DNA of 64,000 nucleotides from an uncultured Collinsella sp. Its GTDB lineage: Bacteria > Actinomycetota > Coriobacteriia > Coriobacteriales > Coriobacteriaceae. Location of the stretch: contig CABVAC010000007.1 in the NCBI GenBank assembly GCA_902496275.1, positions 1 to 64,000 of the forward strand, given 5' to 3'. Below are positions 1 to 8,787 of the stretch, piece by piece. A program made the position numbers and the translations under genes. Position 1 is the first letter of the stretch. Each line of letters opens with the position of its first letter. The notes below the pieces were generated by a model. The model was not told where the DNA came from. It worked only from the letters and a program-made list of their open reading frames with translations, and did no database searches.

Positions 1-42
1 ATCACCTTCGCCTAAGCGCGCAACACAAGCGATTGGTATGCG

Positions 43-80
43 ATGTGACAAAGGGACTTTCCCTTTGTCACATTTTTTGT
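43..80 (+). terminator. Perfect 14 bp hairpin with T-tract
   Basis: Arms at 43-56 and 60-73 are perfectly complementary with a 3-base loop, followed by a run of T. This has the form of an intrinsic terminator for a gene ending left of the window. It could equally be one copy of a dispersed palindromic element. No gene is supported in bases 1-42. Confidence 0.6.
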
Positions 81-98
81 ATGAGGGGAGGTGTTGAT

Positions 99-479
99 AT
101 GGATGAGAACAAGATGGGATGGCGTGAGTATGCGCACTATGCCGAGATGTCGGTCGAGGAGTTGGCACGCGATTGCGAGGTTCAGGTGTTTCGCGCGACG
201 GGCCCGGGCGGACAGGGCGTCAACACGACGGACTCGGCGGTGCGCATGAAGCATGGGCCCACGGGGATTACCGTGACGGCGCGCGAGAGCCGCAGTCAGT
301 TCCAAAACCGTAGCAGCTGCCTGCGTAAGCTGCGCGCTGAGCTTGATCGTCGCGGGCGTCCACCGCGCCGACGCGTAAAGACCAAGGTGCCTCAGCGCTC
401 TCGCCAGCGCAGGCTCAATGACAAGCACTTCAACGCCATTAAAAAGGCCAACCGTCGCAAGCCGGGCAGCGACGAATAG
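99..479 (+). CDS. Stand-alone peptide chain release factor-like protein (GGQ domain)
   Basis: A 126-residue protein carrying the class I release factor catalytic motif (GPGGQGVN, about residue 38) and the following TDSAVRMKH segment, then a strongly basic tail rich in Arg and Lys. The GGQ loop triggers peptidyl-tRNA hydrolysis in the ribosome. Proteins of this size lacking the codon-recognition domain resemble ArfB or PrfH and are thought to rescue stalled ribosomes. The start at 99 is chosen because GGAGGT at 87-92 lies 6 bases upstream; an earlier in-frame start would run through the hairpin. It stands alone and faces convergently into a lipid kinase gene. The family is clear; the exact rescue role is inferred. 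Confidence 0.8.
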   Translation: MDENKMGWREYAHYAEMSVEELARDCEVQVFRATGPGGQGVNTTDSAVRMKHGPTGITVTARESRSQFQNRSSCLRKLRAELDRRGRPPRRRVKTKVPQRSRQRRLNDKHFNAIKKANRRKPGSDE

Positions 480-485
480 CTTCCT

Positions 486-560
486 CATAAGTTGCGGTGA
501 AATAGGGACTGTTTTGCGGCTTTAACTGCATAAACAGTCCCTATTTCACCGCAACTTATG
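486..560. repeat. Palindromic repeat family A, copy 1
   Basis: Perfect 29 bp arms (486-514 and 532-560) around a 17-base loop. The outer part of each arm (AGTTGCGGTGAAATA) is shared with four other copies in this window, while the inner part differs. It sits between two convergent genes, where it could act as a bidirectional terminator. Confidence 0.92.
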
Positions 561-565
561 GGGGG

Positions 566-1528
566 TTAGCGGGTTGGGTGCCAGACTTCGAGAGCGGCGG
601 GAAGGACGTCGACCTCGATGCGCGAGGCGACAACGGGCTCGCCGTCGGCTTGGATGGGGTAGTCGGGCTCCTCAAAGGTGAGTGCGGCATGGCGGCAGCG
701 GCGCATACGAACTGCTGGCAACTTGGTATGGTGGCCGTCCTTGGCCGAAAGAAACATAGGCAGGGCAACCGCGCGAGGGACAGGGCCGCAGGCGTAGCAG
801 ATGTCGAGTACGCCGTCGCAGGGGTCGGCATCGGGGCAGATGCGATAGCCCGAGCCATACGTGGGGCCCAGCTGAATCGCCATAACGATCGCCCTCACGC
901 GCTCGGCGGGCGCGCCGTCAAAGCTGACTGTCATGGGGTAGTTGCGATAGCGCAGGCCAAACTGCTCAAGTCCCGAGAGGGTGTAGAGCGGAGCGCCCGT
1001 CAGGCCAGTCTTTTTGCGCAGTTCGGTGGTGCCAAGGCCGATGGCGGCATCGATGCCGACCGAAAGCGTCTGGTCGTAGTACTCAACGGTAGCCTCGCCG
1101 CTGCCGCATGCGGGGTTCCATGAGCGAATCCGCCCGATGTCCTGACGCTGCAGCTCACAGGTGAGCAGCGCGCCAAAATTCTTGCCGGAGAAATCTTCGA
1201 TGCCGAGCGTCTGGGCAAAATCGTTGCCGGAGCCCACGGGCAGGACGGCAAGAGCGGGGCGGGCGTCCTCCTTTTGCGTCATAAGCCCGTTGACGACCTC
1301 GTGGATCACGCCGTCGCCGCCAAGGGCGATAACGGTGCGATAGCCCTGAGCCTGGGCGGCCAGCTCCTTGGCGTGTCCCATACGTTCGGTTAGCACCAGG
1401 TCAAACTGGGATGCGCGTGCGGTCATGTCCAAAAAGCGTTGCAGGCGCTCGGCAACTTCGCGCGCCGCACCCGACTGGGCGGCTGGGTTGGCGATGATGA
1501 GCGTGCGACCAAAATCAGTTGCGTGCAT
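566..1528 (-). CDS. Diacylglycerol/lipid kinase family protein (YegS-like)
   Basis: A 320-residue protein of the DAGK catalytic family. The N-terminal half has the ATP-binding signatures: IIANPAAQSG at the start, then ALGGDGVIHEVVNGL and the downstream PVGSGNDFAQ loop. Such enzymes phosphorylate diacylglycerol or related lipids at the membrane and recycle headgroup by-products. The start at 1528 is preferred because GGGAG precedes it by about 7 bases; an upstream in-frame start at 1600 would add 24 residues. It ends against repeat copy 1, convergent with the release-factor-like gene. The exact lipid substrate cannot be read from sequence. Confidence 0.85.
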   Translation of the reverse strand: MHATDFGRTLIIANPAAQSGAAREVAERLQRFLDMTARASQFDLVLTERMGHAKELAAQAQGYRTVIALGGDGVIHEVVNGLMTQKEDARPALAVLPVGSGNDFAQTLGIEDFSGKNFGALLTCELQRQDIGRIRSWNPACGSGEATVEYYDQTLSVGIDAAIGLGTTELRKKTGLTGAPLYTLSGLEQFGLRYRNYPMTVSFDGAPAERVRAIVMAIQLGPTYGSGYRICPDADPCDGVLDICYACGPVPRAVALPMFLSAKDGHHTKLPAVRMRRCRHAALTFEEPDYPIQADGEPVVASRIEVDVLPAALEVWHPTR

Positions 1529-1614
1529 GGGGCGACTCCCGGCGTATGACGTTACGGTGCGGTCGCGCTCAGGTCGAATTGCCTCTGATTGTGGCTGCAC
1601 GGCGATTATTTCAT

Positions 1615-3036
1615 CTACTCTATCAGGTCGTTGTGGCGCTCGATAGCATCCGCTACCGTACCGCCCTCATCCACAATAAGCGAACGGCGCTTGGGTGAGA
1701 TGATGCGCTGGGCGGGGTACACGCCGCGGTGGCCGCCGGCGAGATAGCTGATAAACGCCACGATCACGAAGAAGCCGGCGGCCGTGCCGTGGAACAGGTC
1801 GATGGCCATCATACAGGTGGTGATGGGCACGTTGAGGCCGGCGCAGAAGACGCCGAGCATGCCGAGAGCTGCCAGAAAACTGGGGTCGAGACCGGTGAGG
1901 CAGCCGATCCAGCCACCGAGTGCCGCACCGATACCAAACAGGGGCGTGACCTCGCCGCCTTGGAAGCCGGCGCCCAGGGTGAGCGCTGTGACGACCAACT
2001 TGATGGCTGCATCCGCCAGGGTGGTGTTGCCGGCAAATCCAGCGCCGGAAAGCCACGTGGAAAGGCCGGCGTAGTCCCAAGCGTCGAGGAGGGCATAGGC
2101 GGCCAAAACCACGAGTGCGCCTATAAGTGCGCGAACGAGGTAATTGGTGATAAAGCGACCGTACAGGCTCTTGACGGTTCGAACCGACCAGGCAAAGAGG
2201 CGTGCCGCCAGACCGAAGATGATGGCGCTGATAACAACGATGACGACTGTCTTGGGCGTCATGGCGGGAACGCTGGCGATGACATTCGCCTCGTACTCGG
2301 TACCCAGGGCGAGTGATGTAAAGTAGCCGGTAAACGAGGCGACCAGACAGTAGATGCCCGCGGTGTAGTCGATCTTGCCGATAAAGCACATCTCCATGCC
2401 AAAGAAAGCTCCGGCAAGGGGCGAGCCGAATACGGCGCCAAAGGCCGACGAGATGCCGGCGAGCATGAGGTCGTGGTGATCATGCTTTTTGAGGTGGGCG
2501 AGGCTCGAGATGTTGCTGGCGATGGTGCCGCCAATCTGAACCGCGGCTCCCTCGCGACCGGCCGATCCGCCCGTTAGGTGCGTGAGCGTGGAGCAGACGA
2601 AGGTGAGGACGGCCATGCGCATATGGATGAGGCGTGTGCCCAGAGCGGAGTCGATGACCAGGTTGTTACCGCGTTTGGCGGCAAGACCGTGGTTTTTGTA
2701 CACCCATGCGGTGGCAACGCCCACAACGGGAAGCAGTGCGTAAATCCACGCATGGTGTTCGCGATAGTCGGTGGCGATATTCAACGAGGCCAAAAACGCC
2801 CAAGCGGCGACGCCCATGGCGAGCGAGACGATGACGACGAGTACGAGCAACTTGGCGCTCGCGAGTAGGTTGCGGGCGTTGCGGCGCGTGTCGGCAGCCA
2901 AGAGCTGCTCGGAGCGGGTGAGCTGATGCCTGCCTGCCATGATGACGTCGTTCAGGGAGAAAAAGCCGCCGTCGTCGAGCGGCTGGGAATGATCCTGAGC
3001 CTCGTTTGCGCTTTCGGGTTTGTCGTTATGAGCCAT
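1615..3036 (-). CDS. CLC family anion channel/antiporter, possibly fluoride type
   Basis: A 473-residue integral membrane protein with many hydrophobic helices. The GREGAAVQIG segment (about residue 159) is the CLC GREGP-type motif, followed by FGSPLAGAFFGME. In place of the usual GSGIP anion loop it has GNNLVID near residue 122. To my knowledge GNN at this site marks the CLC-F branch, which exports fluoride in exchange for protons, so fluoride resistance is a reasonable but unproven reading. AGAGGA lies just before the start at 3036. A TATAAT box on the same strand is at 3071-3066. No crcB-type fluoride riboswitch was seen in the short leader. Confidence 0.85.
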   Translation of the reverse strand: MAHNDKPESANEAQDHSQPLDDGGFFSLNDVIMAGRHQLTRSEQLLAADTRRNARNLLASAKLLVLVVIVSLAMGVAAWAFLASLNIATDYREHHAWIYALLPVVGVATAWVYKNHGLAAKRGNNLVIDSALGTRLIHMRMAVLTFVCSTLTHLTGGSAGREGAAVQIGGTIASNISSLAHLKKHDHHDLMLAGISSAFGAVFGSPLAGAFFGMEMCFIGKIDYTAGIYCLVASFTGYFTSLALGTEYEANVIASVPAMTPKTVVIVVISAIIFGLAARLFAWSVRTVKSLYGRFITNYLVRALIGALVVLAAYALLDAWDYAGLSTWLSGAGFAGNTTLADAAIKLVVTALTLGAGFQGGEVTPLFGIGAALGGWIGCLTGLDPSFLAALGMLGVFCAGLNVPITTCMMAIDLFHGTAAGFFVIVAFISYLAGGHRGVYPAQRIISPKRRSLIVDEGGTVADAIERHNDLIE

Positions 3037-3065
3037 ACGTTCCTCTTTTAGGTTGCAACGCAAGC

Positions 3066-3071
3066 ATTATA
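3066..3071 (-). promoter_or_regulatory. TATAAT -10 box for the CLC gene
   Basis: A perfect TATAAT read on the minus strand, about 30 bases upstream of the CLC start. No convincing -35 hexamer is at the right distance, so the call rests on the -10 box alone. Confidence 0.4.
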
Positions 3072-3182
3072 GAACGCGGTAAACGCGACGAGCCGGTGGC
3101 TTGGTTTCCATTCTGTTTCGCGGCTTGCGGCCGACAGGTGTATTTGCGGGTACAGGCCAAATCGCGGTCGCGCGTCGGGGAT

Positions 3183-3188
3183 TATACT
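3183..3188 (+). promoter_or_regulatory. Possible -10 box (TATACT) for moeA
   Basis: TATACT lies 58 bases before the moeA start in the divergent CLC/moeA gap. The -35 region is poor, so this is tentative. Confidence 0.3.
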
Positions 3189-3245
3189 GAGACAAGCATA
3201 AAGAATCGGCGCTCCTGTTGTGCGCCGTGGCATTAAGAGGTGCAT

Positions 3246-4508
3246 ATGGCAGAGAAACTCATTCCGCTGGAGGACGCGCAGTCGATTGTTCTGTCGCACG
3301 TTGCTCCGACCAATCTCGTAGAGATTCCCGTGTGGCAGGCGGCTGGTTTTCCCTTGGCCGAGGATGCTGTGGCCGATATCGACATTTCGCCGTTTGCCAA
3401 CAGCGCTATGGACGGATATGCCGTGCGCTCGGCGGACTTGGCGCAGGCGTCTGGTGAGACGCCGGTGACGCTCGACGTTATCGGACACGAGGCTGCGGGC
3501 CATGTGTTTGAGGGTGCTCTTGGCCCGGGCGAGACGGTCCGCATTATGACAGGCGCGCCGGTGCCCGAGGGTGCCGACGCCGTAGTGAAATACGAGATCG
3601 TCGAGGTGCTTGACGGCGATGGCAACGAGGGCTCGCACGTCCGCTTCTCGGCGCCGGCCAAGGTGGGGGAGAACGTTCGCTCTGCCGCCGAGGAGGCCCA
3701 TGCCGGCGATGTTGTGATACACGCCGGCGAGGTCGTGGCTCCGGCGGGCGCGGGCCTGCTGGCAAGCGCCGGTTACGCGAGCGTGAAGGTGCACGCTGCC
3801 CCACGTGTGGGCATCATCTCGCTGGGCACGGAATTGGTCGCACCGAGTAAAGTACCGGCGCGCGGTCAGATTCGCGATTCCAACTCCTCGGCGTTGATGG
3901 CCGAAGCACTCGATGCAGGAGCCGAGCCCGTGTTCTACGGCATTGCGTCTGATGATGAGCAGGCGATTGCCGAGCTCGTGCATCGCGCGGTGCAAGAGTG
4001 CGATTTTGTCATTACGAGCGGAGGCGCCTCGGCGGGCGATTACGACTATGTGACGGCACTCGTCCGGCGCGAGGGCGAGGTGCTGTTCGATCGCATCTCG
4101 ATGCGTCCGGGCAAGGCCATCACGTTTGGCTTGCTCGGGGGTAAGCCCTACCTGGGGCTTTCAGGCAATCCGGCTGCGGCGTATGTGGGCTTTGAGATGC
4201 TCGCCCGTCCGGCGATTCGCAAGATGCGCGGCTTTGCCGAGGGTCCGCGTCCCGTGCAGCAGGCGACGCTCACACACGGTGTGAAAAAGCGCCAGGACCG
4301 ACGCTTCTTCGATCGCGCCACGGTTTTGCGCGACCCCAAGACCGGTGAGCTGATGGTGACCGAGGCCAAGACGCAGAATTCGGCGCTGCTCGGCACGATG
4401 CAGCGGGCCAACTGCCTGCTGCGTATTGACGAAGGACCGTGCGAGCTCAAGGCGGGAGATGTCGTGGACGTTGTTCGCGTCGACCTGCCCGAGGGCACCG
4501 TGTTGTAG
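3246..4508 (+). CDS. moeA: Molybdopterin molybdenumtransferase MoeA
   Basis: A 420-residue MoeA. It inserts molybdate into adenylylated molybdopterin, the last common step of molybdenum cofactor synthesis, in the cytoplasm. The family motifs are in order: PFANSAMDGYAV (about residue 50), the MoCF-domain SGGASAGDYD (about residue 260) and the SGNPAAAYVGFE loop. Length is typical. The ATG at 3246 is preceded by GAGG with 5 bases spacing; a GTG two codons earlier is less likely. It is followed after 10 bases by a Mog/MoaB gene and then by modABC, forming a molybdenum supply cluster that serves the formate dehydrogenase and hydroxylase genes downstream. Confidence 0.95.
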   Translation: MAEKLIPLEDAQSIVLSHVAPTNLVEIPVWQAAGFPLAEDAVADIDISPFANSAMDGYAVRSADLAQASGETPVTLDVIGHEAAGHVFEGALGPGETVRIMTGAPVPEGADAVVKYEIVEVLDGDGNEGSHVRFSAPAKVGENVRSAAEEAHAGDVVIHAGEVVAPAGAGLLASAGYASVKVHAAPRVGIISLGTELVAPSKVPARGQIRDSNSSALMAEALDAGAEPVFYGIASDDEQAIAELVHRAVQECDFVITSGGASAGDYDYVTALVRREGEVLFDRISMRPGKAITFGLLGGKPYLGLSGNPAAAYVGFEMLARPAIRKMRGFAEGPRPVQQATLTHGVKKRQDRRFFDRATVLRDPKTGELMVTEAKTQNSALLGTMQRANCLLRIDEGPCELKAGDVVDVVRVDLPEGTVL

Positions 4509-4518
4509 GAGGAATGCT

Positions 4519-4998
4519 GTGGAGTTGAAGATATCGATTGTGACGTGCTCGGACACGCGTGATCTTGCCCAGGACGAGGCTGGAGCCGCACTCGAGGAAC
4601 TTATCGAGGCACAGGGCTGGACGGTCGCCTCACATGTGGTCGTGCGCGATGACGTCAGCGAGATTGGTGATGCCATTGTGGAAGCCGCCGATGAGTGCCA
4701 CGCCAATGTCGTGCTCACCTGCGGCGGCACGGGGCTTTCGATGCGCGATGTGACGCCCGAGGCGACGCGTGCCGTCTGCGACCGCGATGTGCCGGGTATT
4801 GCAGAGGCGATTCGCGCGTACTCCATGACCAAGACGCGCCGCGCCATGCTCTCGCGCGCTATTTGCATGCAACGAGGTCATACACTTGTCGTTAACTTTC
4901 CCGGTTCTACGAAGGCCGCCCGCGAAAGCTGGGAGGCCATAGCAGACCAGCTGGAGCATGCGGCTCAGATGACAGCGGGCGGCGGACATACCAACTAA
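4519..4998 (+). CDS. Molybdopterin adenylyltransferase-type protein (MogA/MoaB family)
   Basis: A 159-residue MoCF-fold protein. The TCGGTGLSMRDVTPEAT segment is the conserved molybdopterin-binding loop of MogA and MoaB, which adenylylate molybdopterin before MoeA adds the metal. The start is taken as GTG 4519 because AGGAGG (4507-4512) lies 6 bases upstream and overlaps the end of moeA; no ATG fits. This implies co-translation with moeA. Whether it is strictly MogA or MoaB cannot be settled by motif alone. It ends just before an intrinsic terminator. Confidence 0.88.
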   Translation: MELKISIVTCSDTRDLAQDEAGAALEELIEAQGWTVASHVVVRDDVSEIGDAIVEAADECHANVVLTCGGTGLSMRDVTPEATRAVCDRDVPGIAEAIRAYSMTKTRRAMLSRAICMQRGHTLVVNFPGSTKAARESWEAIADQLEHAAQMTAGGGHTN

Positions 4999-5011
4999 GC
5001 GGTTTACCTGC

Positions 5012-5048
5012 GGCGGGGCGACCTGAACGGCTGCTCCGCCTTTGTTTT
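5012..5048 (+). terminator. Intrinsic terminator after the moeA operon
   Basis: GC-rich stem 5012-5019 pairing with 5033-5040 (one G-U), followed by TTTGTTTT. It closes the moeA-mog unit before modA. Confidence 0.75.
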
Positions 5049-5088
5049 CCACCGAAGCGACGCCGAGGTGCACGCTAACTCGAAACTA

Positions 5089-5141
5089 TATTCTCTGACG
5101 AGAATAATTTCTCACTATCATTATTCGCGCGAAAGTATAAT
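5089..5141 (+). promoter_or_regulatory. modA upstream region: inverted repeat and -10 box
   Basis: A 7 bp inverted repeat (TATTCTC, 4-base gap, GAGAATA) spans 5089-5106, and a perfect TATAAT is at 5136-5141. The repeat lies about where a -35 or upstream operator would be, so it could bind a molybdate or redox regulator. It does not clearly match the E. coli ModE site. Confidence 0.4.
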
Positions 5142-5201
5142 CTGATTGCAGGTTATAGCCCGCGGTGGGGTACCCGGGCACAAGGTCCGAAAGGGTTGAA
5201 T

Positions 5202-6074
5202 ATGTTCGATATGGTTTCCCGTCGCGGATTCGTCTCGCTTTCTGCTGTCGCCGCTGCCGGCCTTGGTCTTGCCGGCTGCTCGGGCAACAATACGTCCGAG
5301 CCGGCCGGATCCGATGCCGGTTCTGCTAAGGCATCTTCCAAGAAAGCTGTCGAGCTGCAGGTCTTTGCCGCCAACTCGCTCGAGAAGGCTCTGCCCGAGG
5401 TTCAGGAGCTTTATACCGACCAGACCGGCACCGCCTTTGCCGACACGCAGTTCAAGGCCTCCGGCGACCTCGTCGAGCAGATGCGCGCCGGTGCCGCCGT
5501 TGACGTGCTCATCACAGCCTCCAAGGGCACCATGGATGACGCCGAGGCCGCCGAGCTCGTCGACGCCGACACCCGTGAGGATATGTTCGTCAACGACCTC
5601 GTGATCATTCGCGCCGAGGGCTCCGACACCAAGGTCGAGGCCATTGCCGACGTTGCGAACCTGGAAGGCATGATTGCCATTGGCGACGCCAAGACCGTTC
5701 CCGCCGGCAAGTACGCTAACCAGGCCCTGGCCTCCGTGGGCCTCTACACCGGCATCGAGGGCGACGACGGCGAGTATGCTCCCGAGATCGCCGACAAGGT
5801 CGCACTGGCCGATAAGGTCGGCACCGCTGCCGCCTACGTCTCTACAGGCGACTGCGTGGCCGGTTTTGTCTACAGCTCCGATATCTTCCGCTACGACGGC
5901 ATCGAGGAGGCCTTCGTGTGCCCCGAGGATTCGCACAAGCCCATCGTGTACCCGGGTGCCGTTGCCGAGAGCTCCGAGCATGACGACGAGGCCAAGGCGT
6001 TCATCGACTTCTGTCTGACCAACAAGAAAGCTCAGAAGATTTGGGCCAAGTACGGCTTTGAGCTTTCCGAGTAG
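5202..6074 (+). CDS. modA: Molybdate ABC transporter substrate-binding lipoprotein ModA
   Basis: A 290-residue exported binding protein. The N terminus has SRRGFVSLSAVAAAG followed by the lipobox LAGC at about residues 23-26, so it looks like a Tat-exported lipoprotein anchored to the outer face of the membrane. After a Ser/Ala/Gly linker the mature domain begins ELQVFAANSLEKALPE, typical of the ModA/periplasmic-binding type II fold that captures molybdate or tungstate. AAAGGG precedes the ATG at 5202. Its stop overlaps sequence leading into modB, and modC follows, giving a standard modABC operon. Confidence 0.92.
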   Translation: MFDMVSRRGFVSLSAVAAAGLGLAGCSGNNTSEPAGSDAGSAKASSKKAVELQVFAANSLEKALPEVQELYTDQTGTAFADTQFKASGDLVEQMRAGAAVDVLITASKGTMDDAEAAELVDADTREDMFVNDLVIIRAEGSDTKVEAIADVANLEGMIAIGDAKTVPAGKYANQALASVGLYTGIEGDDGEYAPEIADKVALADKVGTAAAYVSTGDCVAGFVYSSDIFRYDGIEEAFVCPEDSHKPIVYPGAVAESSEHDDEAKAFIDFCLTNKKAQKIWAKYGFELSE

Positions 6075-6142
6075 TGCGGCTTGGCGCGATAATTCCATCG
6101 TTTTGTGTCTCACTCCGTCCTTGTATTCGCTTGGAGCTTTTC

Positions 6143-7585
6143 GTGCTTAATAGATTCCGCATGCTTGTCGCCTGTGCTTTGACCTTCGCGCTTTGCTGGG
6201 TGCCGGGATTTGCGTTTGCTGGGGACGCTGAGGACGGAGCCCAGGTTGCCGCGACCGCTCATGGGCTTTCCTATGGGATCGAGGGTTTTGAGCGGTTGGC
6301 CAAGGGGACCGCTCGTGCCATGGAGGGCCAGCCTGAGGGCTACCGGTTTCCCGTTGACGAGGACGTGGACCTTGTAGTGGCGCCCGCTGCCGATCGCGTT
6401 GTGGTGTGGATATCCTCCAAGGCGGTCGAGAAGTATGGATTGGATCCGCAGGACAACGAGTGCGTATCGGGTCTCAAGGCCCTCGTCTGTGAGCTCGACA
6501 GCGCAAACTGCATGGGAGGTGCGCAGCTAGGGGACGTGGATCTTCCTTGGTATGTCACGGCGGAAACAACGTTTGATGCCGGCGGGTATACCTATGGCTT
6601 TGACGAGCGTGGTGCGGATGGGGGCCGCTATGTTGTGATTGCATCGGCCTCGGGTGATGCCAAGGGCGGCGCGCGTTGGCTTGATAGCGCTCAAATGGTA
6701 GAAGCATCGTCTGTCGTGATGCGGGATGAGCAGGGGCCCTTGACCTCTCTGGCTTCCTTTTTGGGCGACATCGACTATCGCCCGTTTTGGGTGTCCATAA
6801 AAACGAGTGGCCTTGCCCTGCTGATCTCCTTTGCGCTGGGCCTGTTCGCCGCGTGGAAGACTATGGGTACCTCGAGTCGCATCAAGGGCCTGCTCGATTC
6901 GGTCTTTACGGTTCCTATGGTGCTGCCGCCCACGGTCTGCGGCTTTCTGCTCCTCATGCTGTTTGGCCGCTCGACCGGGGTGGGCCAGTGGCTCATTGCG
7001 CACGGCATCTCGATCGTCTTTACCTGGCCCGCGGCGGTGATCTCTGCCGTCGTCGTGTCGTTCCCGCTCGTCTATCGTACGGCGCTCGGAGCCTTCGAGA
7101 GCCTCGACACGCAGATGCTCGATGCGGCGCGCACGCTGGGCTGGTCCGAGCGTCGCATCTTTACCAAGCTTATGATGCCGCTCGGCTGGCCCTCGATTGC
7201 CGCCGGCACGGTGCTTGCCTTTGCCCGCGCGATGGGCGAGTTTGGCTGCACCCTGTTCTTTGCGGGCAACTACGCTGGTATTACGCAGACCATTCCCATC
7301 GCCATCTACTTTGAGTGGATGGGCGGCAACACGTCCGTGGCCCTCTTTTGGGTCGTGGTCGTAATTGCGTTCAGCTTCCTGGTCATCCTATTCATCAACA
7401 TGTACACGGCGCATTCGCAAAAGTACCGCGAGCACGGCCTGTCCCGCGCAGAGCGCAAGCAGGCCAAGCCGCTGGGCGGCCAGGTCGATTCGCTCGACCC
7501 AGTCGGCGGCGATGCGCTGCGTATCGATCGCGAGGCGTTGGCCGAGCTTATGCGCGATGATGCCGCTTTGCAGGGAGGTCGATAG
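6143..7585 (+). CDS. modB: Molybdate ABC transporter permease ModB with an extra N-terminal domain
   Basis: A 480-residue protein. The C-terminal part (from about residue 215) is a standard ModB permease with the EAA-type loop DAARTLGWSERRIF...P and several membrane helices. Unusually it is preceded by a signal-peptide-like segment (MLVACALTFALCWVPG, ending AFAGDAE) and about 170 residues with no membrane helix, predicted to lie outside the cell. A normal ModB is about 220-270 residues. I chose GTG 6143, which has GGAG about 7 bases upstream; a GTG at 6074 overlapping the modA stop is in frame but lacks a good site. The C-terminal tail of about 50 hydrophilic residues is also unusual. Confidence 0.88.
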   Translation: MLNRFRMLVACALTFALCWVPGFAFAGDAEDGAQVAATAHGLSYGIEGFERLAKGTARAMEGQPEGYRFPVDEDVDLVVAPAADRVVVWISSKAVEKYGLDPQDNECVSGLKALVCELDSANCMGGAQLGDVDLPWYVTAETTFDAGGYTYGFDERGADGGRYVVIASASGDAKGGARWLDSAQMVEASSVVMRDEQGPLTSLASFLGDIDYRPFWVSIKTSGLALLISFALGLFAAWKTMGTSSRIKGLLDSVFTVPMVLPPTVCGFLLLMLFGRSTGVGQWLIAHGISIVFTWPAAVISAVVVSFPLVYRTALGAFESLDTQMLDAARTLGWSERRIFTKLMMPLGWPSIAAGTVLAFARAMGEFGCTLFFAGNYAGITQTIPIAIYFEWMGGNTSVALFWVVVVIAFSFLVILFINMYTAHSQKYREHGLSRAERKQAKPLGGQVDSLDPVGGDALRIDREALAELMRDDAALQGGR

Positions 7586-7588
7586 GCC

Positions 7589-8659
7589 ATGTCGCTCGTT
7601 CTGGATATCAAAAAGCGCTATCCCGGGTTTATGCTCGACATGCAGCTTGAGGCCGGCGAGGAGCGTGTGGCGCTGCTGGGCGCCTCGGGTTGCGGCAAGA
7701 GCTGTACGCTGCGCTGCATTGCCGGTGTGGAGGCGCCCGACGAGGGCAAGATCGTTGTCAACGGCGTGACCTTTTTTGACTCGGCGGCGGGCATCAACCT
7801 GTCGCCTCAGGAGCGAAAATGCGCCCTGTTGTTCCAAAACTATCAGCTGTTTCCCAACATGACGGTGGCCGATAACGTATGTGCCGGTGTAAAGGGCGCG
7901 GGCGACGCCGCGGCGCGCAAAAGGCTGGCCGAGCGCTATCTGGGCATTTTCGGTCTGGCTGATTTCGCCGACCGCTATCCCGCGCGCCTCTCGGGCGGCC
8001 AGCAGCAGCGCGTGGCGCTCGCGCGCATGGTGGCGGCGCACCCGGGCATCTTTATGTTCGACGAGCCCATGAGCGCACTCGATTCCTATCTTAAGAGCGC
8101 GCTTGAGCAAAACATGCTTGACCTGTTCGACGTATGCAACCGCACCGTGCTCTACGTGAGTCACGATATCGACGAGGCGTGCCGTCTGTGCGAGCGCATC
8201 TGCGTTATGCATAACGGGCATGTGGAGGAGATCAGCTCCGTCGAGGACGTGGTCCGCCGGCCGCAAACCTTGGCCGCGCTGCGCTTGACGGGCTGCAAGA
8301 ACACGAGCCGGGCGCGCAAGATCGGCGACGAAGAAGTTGAAGCCCTCGACTGGGGCATGACCTTTAACGTGGGTCGCGAGGTTCCCGATAATGTGGAGTA
8401 CCTGGGCATTCGCGCAAGCTACTTCCATGTTGACAATCGCGCTGAGCGGGGTCGCAACAGCTACGACCTGCACGTGGCGCGCGTGAGCGACTCGCGTTTT
8501 GAGCGCCTGGTGCTGTTGGATGCGCCGCGGGCCGATGCGCCCACCCGTCTTCAGTGGAAGGTCAACAAGGTGAGCATGCCTGTCGACGAGCTGCCGCAAG
8601 CAGGCGAGACGCTGCGCATGCATTTTGATGCCAGCAGGATCCATTTGGTTTGTCGATAG
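7589..8659 (+). CDS. modC: Molybdate ABC transporter ATP-binding protein ModC
   Basis: A 356-residue ABC ATPase that powers molybdate uptake through ModB. Walker A is GASGCGKS (about residue 31), the Q loop is FQNYQLFPNM, the signature is LSGGQQQR and Walker B is IFMFDEP followed by the D loop and VSHDIDEA. After about residue 230 comes a C-terminal regulatory region, as expected of ModC-like ATPases, though the mop/TOBE fold is not obvious by eye. It starts 3 bases after modB and ends at a strong terminator, so it is the last gene of modABC. Confidence 0.92.
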   Translation: MSLVLDIKKRYPGFMLDMQLEAGEERVALLGASGCGKSCTLRCIAGVEAPDEGKIVVNGVTFFDSAAGINLSPQERKCALLFQNYQLFPNMTVADNVCAGVKGAGDAAARKRLAERYLGIFGLADFADRYPARLSGGQQQRVALARMVAAHPGIFMFDEPMSALDSYLKSALEQNMLDLFDVCNRTVLYVSHDIDEACRLCERICVMHNGHVEEISSVEDVVRRPQTLAALRLTGCKNTSRARKIGDEEVEALDWGMTFNVGREVPDNVEYLGIRASYFHVDNRAERGRNSYDLHVARVSDSRFERLVLLDAPRADAPTRLQWKVNKVSMPVDELPQAGETLRMHFDASRIHLVCR

Positions 8660-8671
8660 CGCTGGGTAATG

Positions 8672-8704
8672 CCGTCGGGGTATAAGCCTCGGCGGTTTTG
8701 TTTG
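8672..8704 (+). terminator. Intrinsic terminator after modC
   Basis: A 9 bp stem (8672-8680 with 8687-8695, two G-U pairs) with a 6-base loop and a TTTTGTTTG tail. Confidence 0.8.
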
Positions 8705-8787
8705 CCGTTCGCTGAATGAGAGATGACAAACTCTTATTAATCAAGATAATAATTTATTAAACGACGGCACACGATGCTGTCGTACGA

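Noticed and set aside
3037..3245. Fluoride riboswitch before the CLC gene
   Set aside because: The crcB-motif core was not found on the minus strand of the leader.
5049..5201. Molybdenum cofactor riboswitch before modA
   Set aside because: No structure with the expected conserved purine-rich junctions was seen; only a short dyad and a -10 box are supportable.
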